Positions 10,836 to 20,209 are shown, counted from the first letter of the stretch. The stretch: DNA of 37,673 nt from Candidatus Obscuribacterales bacterium (GCA_019746975.1 JAIERK010000261.1:1-37673), one strand, 5' to 3'. Made by a program: numbers and translations. The notes: generated by a model from the sequence alone, not told the origin.

Positions 10836-12421
10836 CCAAGCGCTTTTCCGGCGTAATCATTCCTGACTCGCTTCAGCTCAAGCAAGAAGCGATCCCGGAT
10901 CGGTTGATGCAGGTTACTCAAACGGATGGGACCATCTTTCTGGTCGTCACTGCACTGATCGCGCTATCGGGATTGCCGGCGTTTTTTGTCGCTCAACTAT
11001 GGTCAAGTCTTGGAATACAATCACTTCTACATTTTCCTTCAGTGACTTTCTGGTCTGTATTCAAAATAATGTATTGTGCTGGAATCGCTTGTGTTCTGCC
11101 GATGTTGGCAATACTTCTGTCGTTCAAGGTTCTCTCGCACAACTTGAGCCGACTGACCGCTATTCTCTCGGTCACCGAGAGTGGTATCGGTTGGACCTCT
11201 GACAATATCTTGACGAGGCTGACGCTCAAATCGTTAAGGCAGGCTCCGGCGCCCGTCAAATGGAAGGAGATTATCGCTGTTACGCTCGGCGAGACCGCGA
11301 GTACGCTTGCCGGAGAGTATAAGATCGAAGTTTCAAGGGAATCTTACAAGGCAGAGTTTGATTACTCAATCAAGCCGGTAGGACGGGCAAACATAATCAA
11401 TTTTGTGGGCAAAGGTGCTGATGGAAAGTTAAAACCACTTCTGACTGCCTCATTGAATGCCTTGTCTAAAGAGTCAAAGAGAAATCTGGCTCTCGCTATT
11501 GAGAAATACGCACGACATGCTGTGATTACAAGAAAAGCATTAGAAGAGTTTATCGGTGCCGAAGTTGAGGAGAGTCGAAGCCTGTCTTACACTGCCATTT
11601 GGCTCAACGTCCTAAACTCGACGGAGTCAAGGATCCGTTGTGAGGATTTAGCACCTGGCGATCAACTAAGAAATGCAGAATTCACGATATTGAAGCGATT
11701 GGCTAGAGGGGGTCATGCCAACCTCTATCTAGCGGAGATGTCGACCGGTCGGTTTGTCGTTTTGAAGGAGTTTATCACGACGACAGTTGATGCCCGCAGC
11801 GCCATGGTCGGATTGGAAGAGTTTGAAACCGAGAGTTCGATACTACAACACATCTCTCACTCGAATATATGTGGTCTCGTTGAAGTTTTTTCCGAAGATT
11901 CTCGCGTATACATTGCGCTGGAATACGTTGAAGCACGAAGCTTGCGCGATGTAGTCGAAGCTGAAGGACCCCTCGATCCGGACAGAGTATTGGAGATCGG
12001 CAGACAAACTGCACATGCTCTCTCGTATTTGCACTCGCTGTCACCACCTATCATTCACAGAGATGTCAGCCCCGACAACATACTTCTCTGCGATGATGGA
12101 ACCGTCAAGGTCATTGATTTCAGTGTCGCTGCTAATGGCGTGTCCGACAAGATTTCAGATGTCGTTGGCAAACCGTCTTACGTGTCTCCCGATCAATTTC
12201 GCGGTAGAGTTCGGTTGAACAATGATGTGTATGGATTCGGTGCGACTCTGTATTACGCGCTCGTCGGTAAGGATCCAGAGCCCATTAGTCAATTGTCGGC
12301 ACCGCCAGCAGTGACCGCGGACGGAACCGACTTATCGAAGTTGGTGTACGATTGCACTGTTATCGATAGGGCTAAGCAAGCATTCGAAAGTATGGAACAG
12401 GTCAAAACCAGCTGGTTCTAA
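10826..12421 (+). CDS. Membrane-anchored protein kinase 4 (DFG replaced by DFS)
   Basis: A 531-residue member of the same family. Two hydrophobic helices (~34-58 and ~72-98) precede a PH-like beta segment (~110-235, beginning SVTESGIGWTSDN), the linker YTAIW (~255) and the kinase domain. Motifs: Gly loop ARGGHANLYL, Lys314 in VVLKEF, HRDVSPDN (His411-Asp413), DFS (Asp431-Ser433) and SPDQFRG in place of APE. The alpha-F Asp lies in NDVYGFG. The C-lobe ends soon after its last helix, so the protein is slightly shorter than its relatives. Lys, HRD and DFx Asp remain, so it could be active with altered activation-loop behaviour. A purine-rich GAGAAAGA lies upstream of the ATG, which overlaps the kinase 3 stop by 10 bases; the pair is translationally coupled. 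Confidence 0.88.
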   Translation: MQIAKRFSGVIIPDSLQLKQEAIPDRLMQVTQTDGTIFLVVTALIALSGLPAFFVAQLWSSLGIQSLLHFPSVTFWSVFKIMYCAGIACVLPMLAILLSFKVLSHNLSRLTAILSVTESGIGWTSDNILTRLTLKSLRQAPAPVKWKEIIAVTLGETASTLAGEYKIEVSRESYKAEFDYSIKPVGRANIINFVGKGADGKLKPLLTASLNALSKESKRNLALAIEKYARHAVITRKALEEFIGAEVEESRSLSYTAIWLNVLNSTESRIRCEDLAPGDQLRNAEFTILKRLARGGHANLYLAEMSTGRFVVLKEFITTTVDARSAMVGLEEFETESSILQHISHSNICGLVEVFSEDSRVYIALEYVEARSLRDVVEAEGPLDPDRVLEIGRQTAHALSYLHSLSPPIIHRDVSPDNILLCDDGTVKVIDFSVAANGVSDKISDVVGKPSYVSPDQFRGRVRLNNDVYGFGATLYYALVGKDPEPISQLSAPPAVTADGTDLSKLVYDCTVIDRAKQAFESMEQVKTSWF

Positions 12422-12524
12422 CGGTTCGTCGTCGACATAGCGTGGTGCGTTCAACCGCGTCTTCCCCGCCTCTTGGCGATGCGAAGCGCTGACGTCTCCC
12501 CAGGAGCTAGCGAACGTTCAGCAG

Positions 12525-13712
12525 CTATTTAGATTCAGACGAGGTAGTCGCTACTTCTTTTTCGGTATTCATCTGAGGAGCTACTCGATATAGGTTGTCT
12601 TCCAGGTGATCGTAATGATAGAGCTTGCTGTCGACGGGCACATCGCCTTTGTTGGACAAGATATCAGCGACGCTGTCATATGGGATAACATGTCCGAGTT
12701 TCAGTGGTGAAACATCGAGCACCGTGAGTGATGGCTCACTTTGAAGTGCGGAACGCAAGTGCCCAGCGCGTTCTCCGTGTTGTTTGGGATAGAAGAACCA
12801 GCGCAGCGTTCCGGATACGTTGATCTGGAAATCATTCTTGGCCACATACACAATTACTTTTTTCGCATGGCGATTAATATGTTCCAACTGGCTTTTGAGA
12901 GCGACATCATCTAGATCGGCTCGCGACAAAATGATCTCGTCTATGTTGCGTCCGCCGTAATCCTCGGGGCGGCTTTGCAAACAGAAGTTGGTGATCAACT
13001 GTGTTCCGATACTGTTCGACACGACGCAAATGCGTTCGTTCGGAAGGGCCGCAAGCACCCGTTCCAAAAATTTATTGAATCGCTCTTGTGTGCGGGGATA
13101 GGCGAGACTGGATCCCGCATACCCCTTGGAGCAACCCCAGCAATACGCTATGACCGGCGCTCTGACGCTGCTCGCCAGGTCGGCTGCCTGCCGCATGGAA
13201 CCATTGTAGTCGAGGCAGCAGCCGTGCACGTAGATAACAATCTCGCGAGTCGGAGCGGTGTTCAACATCGTTTTGGCTCTAGAAATCAGCTCGGTGAAAC
13301 CGTCTCCGCCGAATACCTGAGACTTGTCAAATAGGCTTTGCTGGTCACGAAAAACCTCTCGATCGGCTTTCTTTTTCGCTTCTGGCGGATAAATCAGCCA
13401 ACCTGTGTCTCTGAGCTTTTGCCTTGCGTCATCATCTCCGATATTGCAATGCGCATCTTCGCGTTTTAGCCCATAAAATATTGCTTCAATCGGGACAATG
13501 ACTTGTATTCCAAAGTCGATTTCTTTGCCGTCGCCGAATTTCTGTGCTCGGTCTGTCGCGAATAGAATCGGGATTGATGCTGTCGAGGATCCGAGTTTGT
13601 TCTGAACTGGCTGGCAGCATTTTTCTGCCAATGCGCTTCCGCATGGCAACCACAAACTCGCCGCTGCAACAAGCGCAAGTGCGATTAGCAAGATCAGTCG
13701 TCGTCCGGTCAT
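12525..13712 (-). CDS. Exported DUF900-type alpha/beta hydrolase
   Basis: A 395-residue protein with a signal peptide (hydrophobic ~6-25, likely cleavage after ALA near residue 29), so it acts in the envelope or outside. The catalytic domain shows the DUF900 pattern: an early IPILFATDR strand, the oxyanion strand IVIYVHGCC (~160), a nucleophile elbow SNSIG within VVSNSIGTQL, an acid candidate in SRADLDD and the conserved RAGH with the probable catalytic His. Hydrolase activity (ester or lipid substrate) follows from the family; the real substrate is unknown. Several Cys residues in the mature part (KCCQP, HGCC, YCWGC) could form disulfides. A GAGAGAGA tract precedes the ATG. It converges with kinase 4 across about 100 bases without a clear terminator. 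Confidence 0.85.
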   Translation of the reverse strand: MTGRRLILLIALALVAAASLWLPCGSALAEKCCQPVQNKLGSSTASIPILFATDRAQKFGDGKEIDFGIQVIVPIEAIFYGLKREDAHCNIGDDDARQKLRDTGWLIYPPEAKKKADREVFRDQQSLFDKSQVFGGDGFTELISRAKTMLNTAPTREIVIYVHGCCLDYNGSMRQAADLASSVRAPVIAYCWGCSKGYAGSSLAYPRTQERFNKFLERVLAALPNERICVVSNSIGTQLITNFCLQSRPEDYGGRNIDEIILSRADLDDVALKSQLEHINRHAKKVIVYVAKNDFQINVSGTLRWFFYPKQHGERAGHLRSALQSEPSLTVLDVSPLKLGHVIPYDSVADILSNKGDVPVDSKLYHYDHLEDNLYRVAPQMNTEKEVATTSSESK

Positions 13713-13935
13713 TCTCTCTCAGGAAGCCAACAGATGATTGCCGAAATCATACCAAAACAGCCGCCGGCTACCAATAGAGTGGCTTGTAAGATTCTGAATC
13801 TGTTAAGCGACAAACAGGACAACCAAGTCGTTCGCTCGTTACTGGCTGGCGATTTGGACGGTTATTAAGAGTAGAAAGCGACCAGCGAATTGTTCTACCC
13901 GATGAGTATTGCGAAGGCTTCCATGCTGTGTGTAT

Positions 13936-13958
13936 GCGAGACGCAGGCGGTTCCACTA
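13936..13958 (+). repeat. Dispersed repeat copy A
   Basis: A 23-base element that aligns with copies at 28176-28198 (17 of 23 identical) and 37164-37186 on the minus strand (18 of 23). The core is GAGACGC-x-GGCGGT-x-CCA. Similarity to the second copy continues weakly for about 25 bases upstream. It lies in the divergent gap between the DUF900 hydrolase and the WbsX-like gene (13713-14024), where I see no gene. Confidence 0.55.
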
Positions 13959-14024
13959 TCGGCTGACTCGGACTGTCCTTCTCGTGGGCTATAATTGCTG
14001 GGAAGGAAAAAGACTACTATCAAA

Positions 14025-15470
14025 ATGGCAACGGATGTTCGAGTAATCTGCTTTTACCTACCGCAGTATCATCCTATCCCCGAGAATGATGCGGCGTGGG
14101 GTGTCGGCTATACAGAATGGCGGCACGTGGTTACGGCGAAGCCATTGTTCGAAGGGCACTATCAGCCGCGGCTGCCGGCGGACCTGGGTTTTTACGATCT
14201 GCGTGTTCCTGAGATTCGGGTGGAACAGGCGGAGCTGGCGCGGCGCTATGGAATTTTTGGGTTCTGCTACTACTTCTATTGGTTAGGCAACGGAAGACGT
14301 TTGCTCGAGCGACCACTCGACGAGATGATAGAAAGCGGGCAGCCTGATTTCCCGTTTTGCGTTTGTTGGGCTAATCATCACTGGCGAAAGAATTGGATCG
14401 GAAGCCAGGAGGCGGTCGTCAGGCAGTCATACTCCGAGGACGACACCAGAGAGATGATCAGGGAGTTGATCCCTATGTTTCGCGACAAGCGATATATCCT
14501 GGTTGATGGCAAGCCGTTGTTTGTAGTCTATAAGTCGCAATCCTTGCCTGAGCCGTCTCGATATGCCGATATCTGGAGGCAGGAAGTTAGGACTGCCGGT
14601 TTCCCAGATTTGTATATCTGTAGGATTGAAAACGAAGGAGCTGTCGATCCAGCAACCATCGGCTTCGATGCGGCTATCGAATTCCCTCCTAGTGGAGTGC
14701 GCTCAGCGACTCGAGATGTTGTTCCACTAGAAAGCGATAGTGGTTTCAAAGGCGTTGTCTGCGATTACGAGCAGACTGCATTCTATGCGAGCAATCGCCC
14801 GAGTCCGACATTTAAGTTGTTTCGCGGTGTTGTTCCATCCTGGGATAACACCTCGCGCCGATCTCCTGGCGAGGCTACGATCTTTCATGGTGCCAGTCCG
14901 GAGACTTATCAGGATTGGCTTGCTGCCTGCGTCGACTGGACAAGAGTTAAGCACGAAGGCGACGAGCGAATGATCTTCGTGAATGCATGGAATGAGTGGG
15001 GAGAATCTGCGTATCTAGAACCTGATCTGCGCTTCGGGCACGCATACCTGGAAGCGACATTGAATGCCGTCGCCAACGGTACTCGAACGTCCAATTTAAG
15101 TGGTATTAAATGCGCCACCCATTATAGATTAGATAAAAAGGACCTGTTTGATCCAAAAGGAAACAGGCTGACCCTGTCGAAAAGCATCAAGGGTTCGATT
15201 GAGATGATCGAATCCAATGAAGGCAAGCTACAAATGGCAGGCTGGGCGTTAGACGCTGACAAACCAGAACTGCCCCTTCATGTCCTTGTGTTTCACGCCG
15301 AAAGATTGCTTATCGCGGAGAGAACCTTTGTCGAGCGACCTGATGTCGCTGCGCAAGTCGAACGCAGAGCCAAAAATTGCGGTTTTTTCATAGAGGCAGA
15401 TCTTGTGGCACCGAACGCTGTGAGAGTAGTTGCAGTGTCAGGTGGAGCCAGATTTGCTGTTCTCAAATAA
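14025..15470 (+). CDS. WbsX-like (GH99-like) polysaccharide biosynthesis protein
   Basis: A protein of 481 residues that begins RVICFYLPQYHPIPEND, the signature start of the WbsX/GH99-like family found in O-antigen and capsule loci. Other family landmarks are WGVGYTEW, YGIFGFCYYFYWL (~90), FCVCWANHHW (~120) and FVNAWNEWGE (~315), which carries conserved Glu/Trp residues of the active-site region. A C-terminal beta-rich extension (~375-481, with MAGWALDAD) is probably an accessory module. ATG at 14025 is preferred because family members start just before this motif; an upstream TTG at 13995 would add ten residues. A GGAAGGAAAAAG tract lies upstream of 14025. It probably processes or transfers a surface glycan. 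The stop lies 3 bases from the convergent GT2 stop. Confidence 0.85.
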   Translation: MATDVRVICFYLPQYHPIPENDAAWGVGYTEWRHVVTAKPLFEGHYQPRLPADLGFYDLRVPEIRVEQAELARRYGIFGFCYYFYWLGNGRRLLERPLDEMIESGQPDFPFCVCWANHHWRKNWIGSQEAVVRQSYSEDDTREMIRELIPMFRDKRYILVDGKPLFVVYKSQSLPEPSRYADIWRQEVRTAGFPDLYICRIENEGAVDPATIGFDAAIEFPPSGVRSATRDVVPLESDSGFKGVVCDYEQTAFYASNRPSPTFKLFRGVVPSWDNTSRRSPGEATIFHGASPETYQDWLAACVDWTRVKHEGDERMIFVNAWNEWGESAYLEPDLRFGHAYLEATLNAVANGTRTSNLSGIKCATHYRLDKKDLFDPKGNRLTLSKSIKGSIEMIESNEGKLQMAGWALDADKPELPLHVLVFHAERLLIAERTFVERPDVAAQVERRAKNCGFFIEADLVAPNAVRVVAVSGGARFAVLK

Positions 15471-15473
15471 ATC

Positions 15474-16805
15474 TTATTGTGTTTTTAGCGCGCTCTCGAT
15501 AATCCTGAGTGGTCTTGTAATGGTCCACGAGCGGCTCATCTTGATTTGAATGATCTGTTCTCTCAGATAGGCGATGTAGGCGAGTTGCTCATCATCTTCG
15601 GAAGAAATGGCGCTTTCCCGTTCCTTAAATGTGGCTGTTAACGGCTTTTCACCGACATCATCCGGCACTGTTTTTGGATCAGCAATATTTTCGTTCTCTT
15701 CGGACTCGGTCGACGATGCACCTTTAGTCGGTCCTACACTGAAGTCTCGAAGAAGCTTCGTTATTCGCCAAGAGCGACTGCTGAGCAGTACTTGAACCTC
15801 CCGCTCCAATGCATCAATCAAACGTTCGTTATGCGAACGTCCAGTCGAAGTTACCGTTCTCATTGCAAAACCGGAATCTCGCGCAATTTTGGTAAGCGCA
15901 TGAAGAGCGAGTTCCAGATATTCGCCGGCCTCGTCTGATGGAGTGTCGAGCGCTCCAGGGGATAGAATCTTCTGATCTATGAGCGCCTGGTAATAGCGTG
16001 AGAGCCAGGTCACATTGTTCTCTATGAAGGAATCGTTGAACTGTTGAAGGTCGCTTGCGTACTTCTTCCCGAATCGGACAAAGTCCGTTAGAAGCCTGAG
16101 CGAACGTATGTCCTTGGCTGTCACAGAGTTAGGATGGCACCGGACATGACAAAGAGTATCGGGAATGAAAAGGTACTTTCCGTTCATCAAGACTCGCAAC
16201 CAGAGCTCGAGATCAGCTAGTTGTGAGAACTTTGAATCGAATCCTCCCCCAGCGACACTTCTCCTGAACATCACTGTCGAGCTTTCGCCGATATAGTTAA
16301 TTAGCGGATTGACACAGGTCCCAAACAACTCTTTCCCACCGATGGCACGCATGGGCTCGACAATCAGCCCTGCATTAGGCAGATCCTCTGAGCGTATGAA
16401 TTCGCCATTACTATCGATGAGAGTCCTATTTACGCTCAAAAGCGCCACATCAGGATGGAGTTCCATTGTCTCCACGCACTTTCGAAGCATATCGGAGTGA
16501 AAAAGATCGTCCTGCGAGAAGGGCTTGATGTAATGTCCTTCCGCTTGTTTGAAACATTGGTTGAAGTTGGCGAGTGGACCAAGTCGCTTTGCATTTCGTT
16601 GCAGACTGACGCGAGAGTCCGTCTCTGCGAAGTTATTTGCTATTGTCCAGCTGTCATCGTCGGAACAGTCATCGATAACTATTAGCTCAAAATCATTGAG
16701 TGACTGGCTGAGAATACTCTGCATAGCCGAAGTCAAATAGCGCCTACCGTTGTAAATAGGCAAACAAACTGAAACTGTTGGACGATGTTGCTCTCTATTA
16801 GACAT
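15474..16805 (-). CDS. Family 2 glycosyltransferase
   Basis: A 443-residue cytoplasmic GT-A enzyme. The N-terminus shows the GT2 nucleotide-sugar fold: VSVCLPIYNG, then LIVIDDCSDDD (~40-50) and the metal-binding region IKPFSQDDLFH (~92-102). The domain ends near residue 290. The C-terminal ~150 residues are not catalytic and contain two copies of an SRSW-x-IT-x-x-LR motif (SSRSWRITKLLRDF near 345 and MSRSWTITRPLRI near 428), separated by an acidic spacer. This motif is often seen at the ends of bacterial surface-glycan glycosyltransferases; its role is unclear to me. It is transcribed divergently from the GT8 fusion gene and belongs to the same polysaccharide cluster. Confidence 0.88.
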   Translation of the reverse strand: MSNREQHRPTVSVCLPIYNGRRYLTSAMQSILSQSLNDFELIVIDDCSDDDSWTIANNFAETDSRVSLQRNAKRLGPLANFNQCFKQAEGHYIKPFSQDDLFHSDMLRKCVETMELHPDVALLSVNRTLIDSNGEFIRSEDLPNAGLIVEPMRAIGGKELFGTCVNPLINYIGESSTVMFRRSVAGGGFDSKFSQLADLELWLRVLMNGKYLFIPDTLCHVRCHPNSVTAKDIRSLRLLTDFVRFGKKYASDLQQFNDSFIENNVTWLSRYYQALIDQKILSPGALDTPSDEAGEYLELALHALTKIARDSGFAMRTVTSTGRSHNERLIDALEREVQVLLSSRSWRITKLLRDFSVGPTKGASSTESEENENIADPKTVPDDVGEKPLTATFKERESAISSEDDEQLAYIAYLREQIIQIKMSRSWTITRPLRIIESALKTQ

Positions 16806-16941
16806 CTGTACAGGCGCTCAGACGAACAGGTGTTCTTGAGACTATTGCTAGAAAGTTTTCAAAAAGATGTGCAATTAGTGAAGATAATAGCATAATTAGC
16901 TCAATGCTTATGGTCGACAAAGACCCGCAGATTCTTGATTG

Positions 16942-18408
16942 ATGAAAAACTTCGTAGATTTCTTCACTACTCTCAACTCGGCCAGACCATGGCTTATGCT
17001 CGGAAAAGGTCCGAGCTTCAGTCGACGTGGAGAGTTTGATCTATCTTCTTTTACTGTAATCGCGCTCAACCATGTGGCCCGTGAGCTTAACGTCGATTTT
17101 GCGCACGTCGTGGATATCGAAGTCATAAAATCACATGGGCGAGAACTGTCGAATAACGCTCGATATCTCGTGATGCCATGGGTTCCACATCACGAGATGG
17201 TGCCTGGTGAGAAAACGCTTGCTGACTGGCTCGAGCCTCTACCAATATTAGCGGAGTTGAATGAAAACGATCGCTTGCTCTGGTATGACCTGGGGACCTC
17301 ACGTCGCAAGAATGGAACGCACCCGCCCGTAGAAGTTAATTGCTTCAGTTCTGAAGCGGTTCTCTGGCTGCTTGCGCAAAGTGGTGTTAAAACGGTCAGA
17401 TCGTTAGGTATTGACGGCGGTATCGAATACAGTGCAGAGTTCGATGATTTGAATCGTGAGACCAGGTTGGCTAATACCCAGCCTTCTTTTGACAGACAAT
17501 TCTCACAGTTCGCAACGATAATCAATCGATTTGAAGTCGATTACTCGCCCCTGGTAGCAGAGTCACCGATTCGAATATTCGTTGGTTCAACACCTTCAGA
17601 GTGGCTTCCGTACAAAGTCTTGGAATACTCTATTCGAAAGCACTGCAGCATGTCTGTCCAATGTCAGGCATTGAGCGACGCTCGAATAGATATTCCAATG
17701 CCTAAAGATCCGGGCAATCAACCGAGAACACCGTTCAGTTTTCAGCGCTTTCTGGTGCCTGAGCTGAAAGGGTATTCCGGTCGCGCGCTATACCTTGATT
17801 CCGATATGCTTGTAATGGATGACATTCGAAAATTATGGCAGTTGCCATTCGGTGGCAAGGACCTTCTGTGCATCAATCCTTCGAATGAAACGCAAGAGAA
17901 ATCTAAGTACAGCGTTATGCTTCTGGACTGCGACACTTTGAAGTGGAGCATTAAAGATATTGTTGCCGAGCTGGATTCCGGGCATTTGAATTACGAATCA
18001 TTGATGTACGATATGCGAGTCGCAAAAAAGCCGGCTGCGACTATCCCTGCCAATTGGAACTGTCTCGATTATTATGATCCGGGAGTTTCTTCGTTGATTC
18101 ATTACACCAACATGAGCACGCAGCCCTGGGTTATGCGCGGAAATCCCGGTGCTACCCTATGGATGAAAACTCTTAGAGAAGCATTGTCTGAAGGATTTAT
18201 TCGCTTCGAGGCCATGGAAAATGAAGTTAGAAAAGGGCACATTCGACCGTCAGTTGTCCGTCAAGTTGAGAAGGCGATTGATGACCCTCTCATGCTCAGT
18301 GACGATGATGTGAAGGCGGACAGAGACTTCGTCGCTCCGTACGCCAAGATCGCTCGAAAGAGTGGCGGTTGGTTGGAGAAGTTAAAAGGCGTCATACGAA
18401 AGATCTGA
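16942..18408 (+). CDS. Two-domain glycosyltransferase: DUF115-like domain fused to GT8
   Basis: A protein of 488 residues. Residues ~15-190 look like a DUF115/MptE-like Rossmann domain: PWLMLGKGPSFS, then TVIALNHV and DFAHVVDIEV. Residues ~205-400 form a GT8-type retaining glycosyltransferase: RIFVGSTPSEWLPYKVLEYS, FSFQRFLVPEL and the nucleotide-sugar and metal motif YLDSDMLVMDD (~280-290). HYTNMSTQPW (~390-400) matches the C-terminal His region of GT8. The fusion suggests that both domains act on the same glycan. ATG at 16942 is used; a TTG one codon upstream is less likely. The tail is Lys-rich. It converges with the oxygenase genes with a 6-base gap. Confidence 0.8.
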   Translation: MKNFVDFFTTLNSARPWLMLGKGPSFSRRGEFDLSSFTVIALNHVARELNVDFAHVVDIEVIKSHGRELSNNARYLVMPWVPHHEMVPGEKTLADWLEPLPILAELNENDRLLWYDLGTSRRKNGTHPPVEVNCFSSEAVLWLLAQSGVKTVRSLGIDGGIEYSAEFDDLNRETRLANTQPSFDRQFSQFATIINRFEVDYSPLVAESPIRIFVGSTPSEWLPYKVLEYSIRKHCSMSVQCQALSDARIDIPMPKDPGNQPRTPFSFQRFLVPELKGYSGRALYLDSDMLVMDDIRKLWQLPFGGKDLLCINPSNETQEKSKYSVMLLDCDTLKWSIKDIVAELDSGHLNYESLMYDMRVAKKPAATIPANWNCLDYYDPGVSSLIHYTNMSTQPWVMRGNPGATLWMKTLREALSEGFIRFEAMENEVRKGHIRPSVVRQVEKAIDDPLMLSDDDVKADRDFVAPYAKIARKSGGWLEKLKGVIRKI

Positions 18409-18414
18409 TTTGTT

Positions 18415-19239
18415 TCAGAACGGAATTATTTTCGAGAGCTTGTTTTTCCAACTGTTGACCGTAGGCTTCGGCTGATTGAGAGCGAAGAGTGGTTCTCTGT
18501 GTTCGAGAATTATGTTGAGATACATCAGAGGCAGTTGGCTCCTTCGAGCCGACATCGTTTGAATCGACACAGGCGAATTCAGAAAAGCGACTGCGGTGTT
18601 GCTCTGGTATGGAATGGTTTTTTCAAGCTTCAAAGCGTCTCGATTGACCACTTCCTGATCACCCTGAAATTCAAGTCGTGATGAGTTGTTTTTGATTGAG
18701 TAAAGCTGTAAGTCTCCACCGGAGCTGTCATCATCTTCCAGTTTTAACAAGAGTTGGCAGATAATCAACTTGTTGGTAATTTTTAGATGCGGTCCTCGAT
18801 CCTGCAGCGCTTCCTGACTCACCGGCGCGTGGTAGGACACCTGTGCGTCGGCGAGGATCACGCAGTCGTCGGCTGCGTCGACGAATCGTTGACCGATGCT
18901 CCATTTGCTAATAGCGCCGTAGCGCTTCTCTAGCTGCGGATAAAATTCTTGTATCGCAGGTCCGAATGCAGTTAGTAACTTGCGCACCGAATCCGGTGCA
19001 ATGTGGTCCTGGATCAAATCCCTCCACTCTCTGTCGAGGGTAGAATCCTGCAACGACTTCGCGGACGCATAATGCACTTTCTGTCCAGGTCTAACGTTAC
19101 TTGGAGCAAATTTCGAAAGCGGCGGTCGCGAGACCAGCAAAGACCGGCACAGCGAATCTTCAAGGGCGGACTGGACAACGATATGTGGAAAGGGCTTGTG
19201 GGTTAGCTCACTGTTTACGATTTTGTCGAAAACCGACAT
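18415..19239 (-). CDS. 2OG-Fe(II) oxygenase paralogue lacking iron ligands (probable pseudo-enzyme)
   Basis: A 274-residue protein that aligns throughout with the next gene upstream (19257-20192): FPHIVV, KVHYASAKS, FGPAIQEFYPQLEKRYG, DRGPHLKITNKL, GGDLQLY and YLNIILEHREPLFAL all have partners there. In the double-stranded beta-helix of 2OG dioxygenases the iron is held by H-x-D and a distal His. Here H-x-D reads HLK and the distal His region reads SIQTMSARR, with no His. Two of three ligands are therefore missing and oxygenase activity is unlikely. The 2OG-binding Arg position may survive in SARRSQ. A good ribosome site (GAGGTGA, five bases before the ATG) and an intact frame suggest it is expressed. 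It is last in the sulfotransferase operon. Confidence 0.82.
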   Translation of the reverse strand: MSVFDKIVNSELTHKPFPHIVVQSALEDSLCRSLLVSRPPLSKFAPSNVRPGQKVHYASAKSLQDSTLDREWRDLIQDHIAPDSVRKLLTAFGPAIQEFYPQLEKRYGAISKWSIGQRFVDAADDCVILADAQVSYHAPVSQEALQDRGPHLKITNKLIICQLLLKLEDDDSSGGDLQLYSIKNNSSRLEFQGDQEVVNRDALKLEKTIPYQSNTAVAFLNSPVSIQTMSARRSQLPLMYLNIILEHREPLFALNQPKPTVNSWKNKLSKIIPF

Positions 19240-19256
19240 CAGTCACCTCGATCATT

Positions 19257-20192
19257 TTAGAGAGCTGGATAAATCCAGGGTCGACTCGGTAGAGTGTTGC
19301 CTGACGCTAGAGCTACGCTGTCGCATCGATCGCCGACACTGATTGGAGAGCACTGTTCGACTTTCTGGGTAATACCATCGGTAATAGCATGTTCTCTTGT
19401 CTGAAGCTGAAAGAGCTGGGTGGGCATTTCCGCAACAAGGTTGATGAAGACTCGGTGTACGTCCGTCTTCGATCTTGGGCTGACGCCGTGCAGGGATTCG
19501 TTAGTGTTTAAAAACATTACCAAAACATTCTGCTCGTACGGTACGCTTTCGACGAATTCCATTTCGTCGAGATCACCAGTGCGCGTATAGTCCAGCTTCA
19601 CCGGCCGACTCTTCGGTCTGTAGATTTCGAGGTCTCCTCCCTCGGATTCGTCCTCGTCAAGCCTCATGTACAGCAAGCCGACGAAGAGTTTTTTCGGACA
19701 ATCCACATGTGGACCTCTCACTGTGGTGCCCGATAAGGATGCCGGAGTGTTAACCGCAATTTGACAGTCCAGGAAAACATCAGCATGACTATTTTTGTCA
19801 ATTTCCCGAATACCGGAGCGAAGGTCTTTGAGAGAACCGAAGCGCTGTTCGAAGTCCGGATAGCACTTAAGAATACTTGAACCGAACAGGCGAATGAGAT
19901 CATCGAGGAAAATCTGATTGACGTGTGTCTGCACGAAATCCTTCCAGATTTGTGGAATTGTCGGGTTTAACGCCACGTTCGAAGCTGAATAGTTGATCCT
20001 CTGGTTGCTTCCATAATCAGCACCTTTGAGCATTGTGGACAGCGGTGGGAGACCCTGCAGAAGCTGTCTAAAGACGTTTTTGTCAAGCACATCTCTTGCA
20101 ATGAGCATGGGAAACGGGCTCTCTACGATATTTTCTTTGGTCAGTCTGTGCGTGACCAGCAGTGAGGCTTTGTTTAATTCAATCGAGTTCAT
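19257..20192 (-). CDS. 2OG-Fe(II) oxygenase (prolyl-hydroxylase-like)
   Basis: A 311-residue protein with a 2-oxoglutarate/iron dioxygenase fold. The iron ligands are visible as HVD in RGPHVDCPKKL (~170) and a distal His in NESLHGVSPRS (~240), followed by an Arg at the 2OG carboxylate position. Supporting strands are LLYMRLDEDESEGGDLEIY and VLVMFLN. Genes of this kind in glycan loci usually hydroxylate or oxidise a sugar, lipid or protein side chain; the substrate here is unknown. The ~45 residues after the core are unique to this copy. It starts 17 bases after the sulfotransferase stop with AGGA upstream, and is followed 17 bases later by its degenerate paralogue. Confidence 0.82.
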   Translation of the reverse strand: MNSIELNKASLLVTHRLTKENIVESPFPMLIARDVLDKNVFRQLLQGLPPLSTMLKGADYGSNQRINYSASNVALNPTIPQIWKDFVQTHVNQIFLDDLIRLFGSSILKCYPDFEQRFGSLKDLRSGIREIDKNSHADVFLDCQIAVNTPASLSGTTVRGPHVDCPKKLFVGLLYMRLDEDESEGGDLEIYRPKSRPVKLDYTRTGDLDEMEFVESVPYEQNVLVMFLNTNESLHGVSPRSKTDVHRVFINLVAEMPTQLFQLQTREHAITDGITQKVEQCSPISVGDRCDSVALASGNTLPSRPWIYPAL

Positions 20193-20209
20193 GTCACAAA
20201 TATTTCCTG

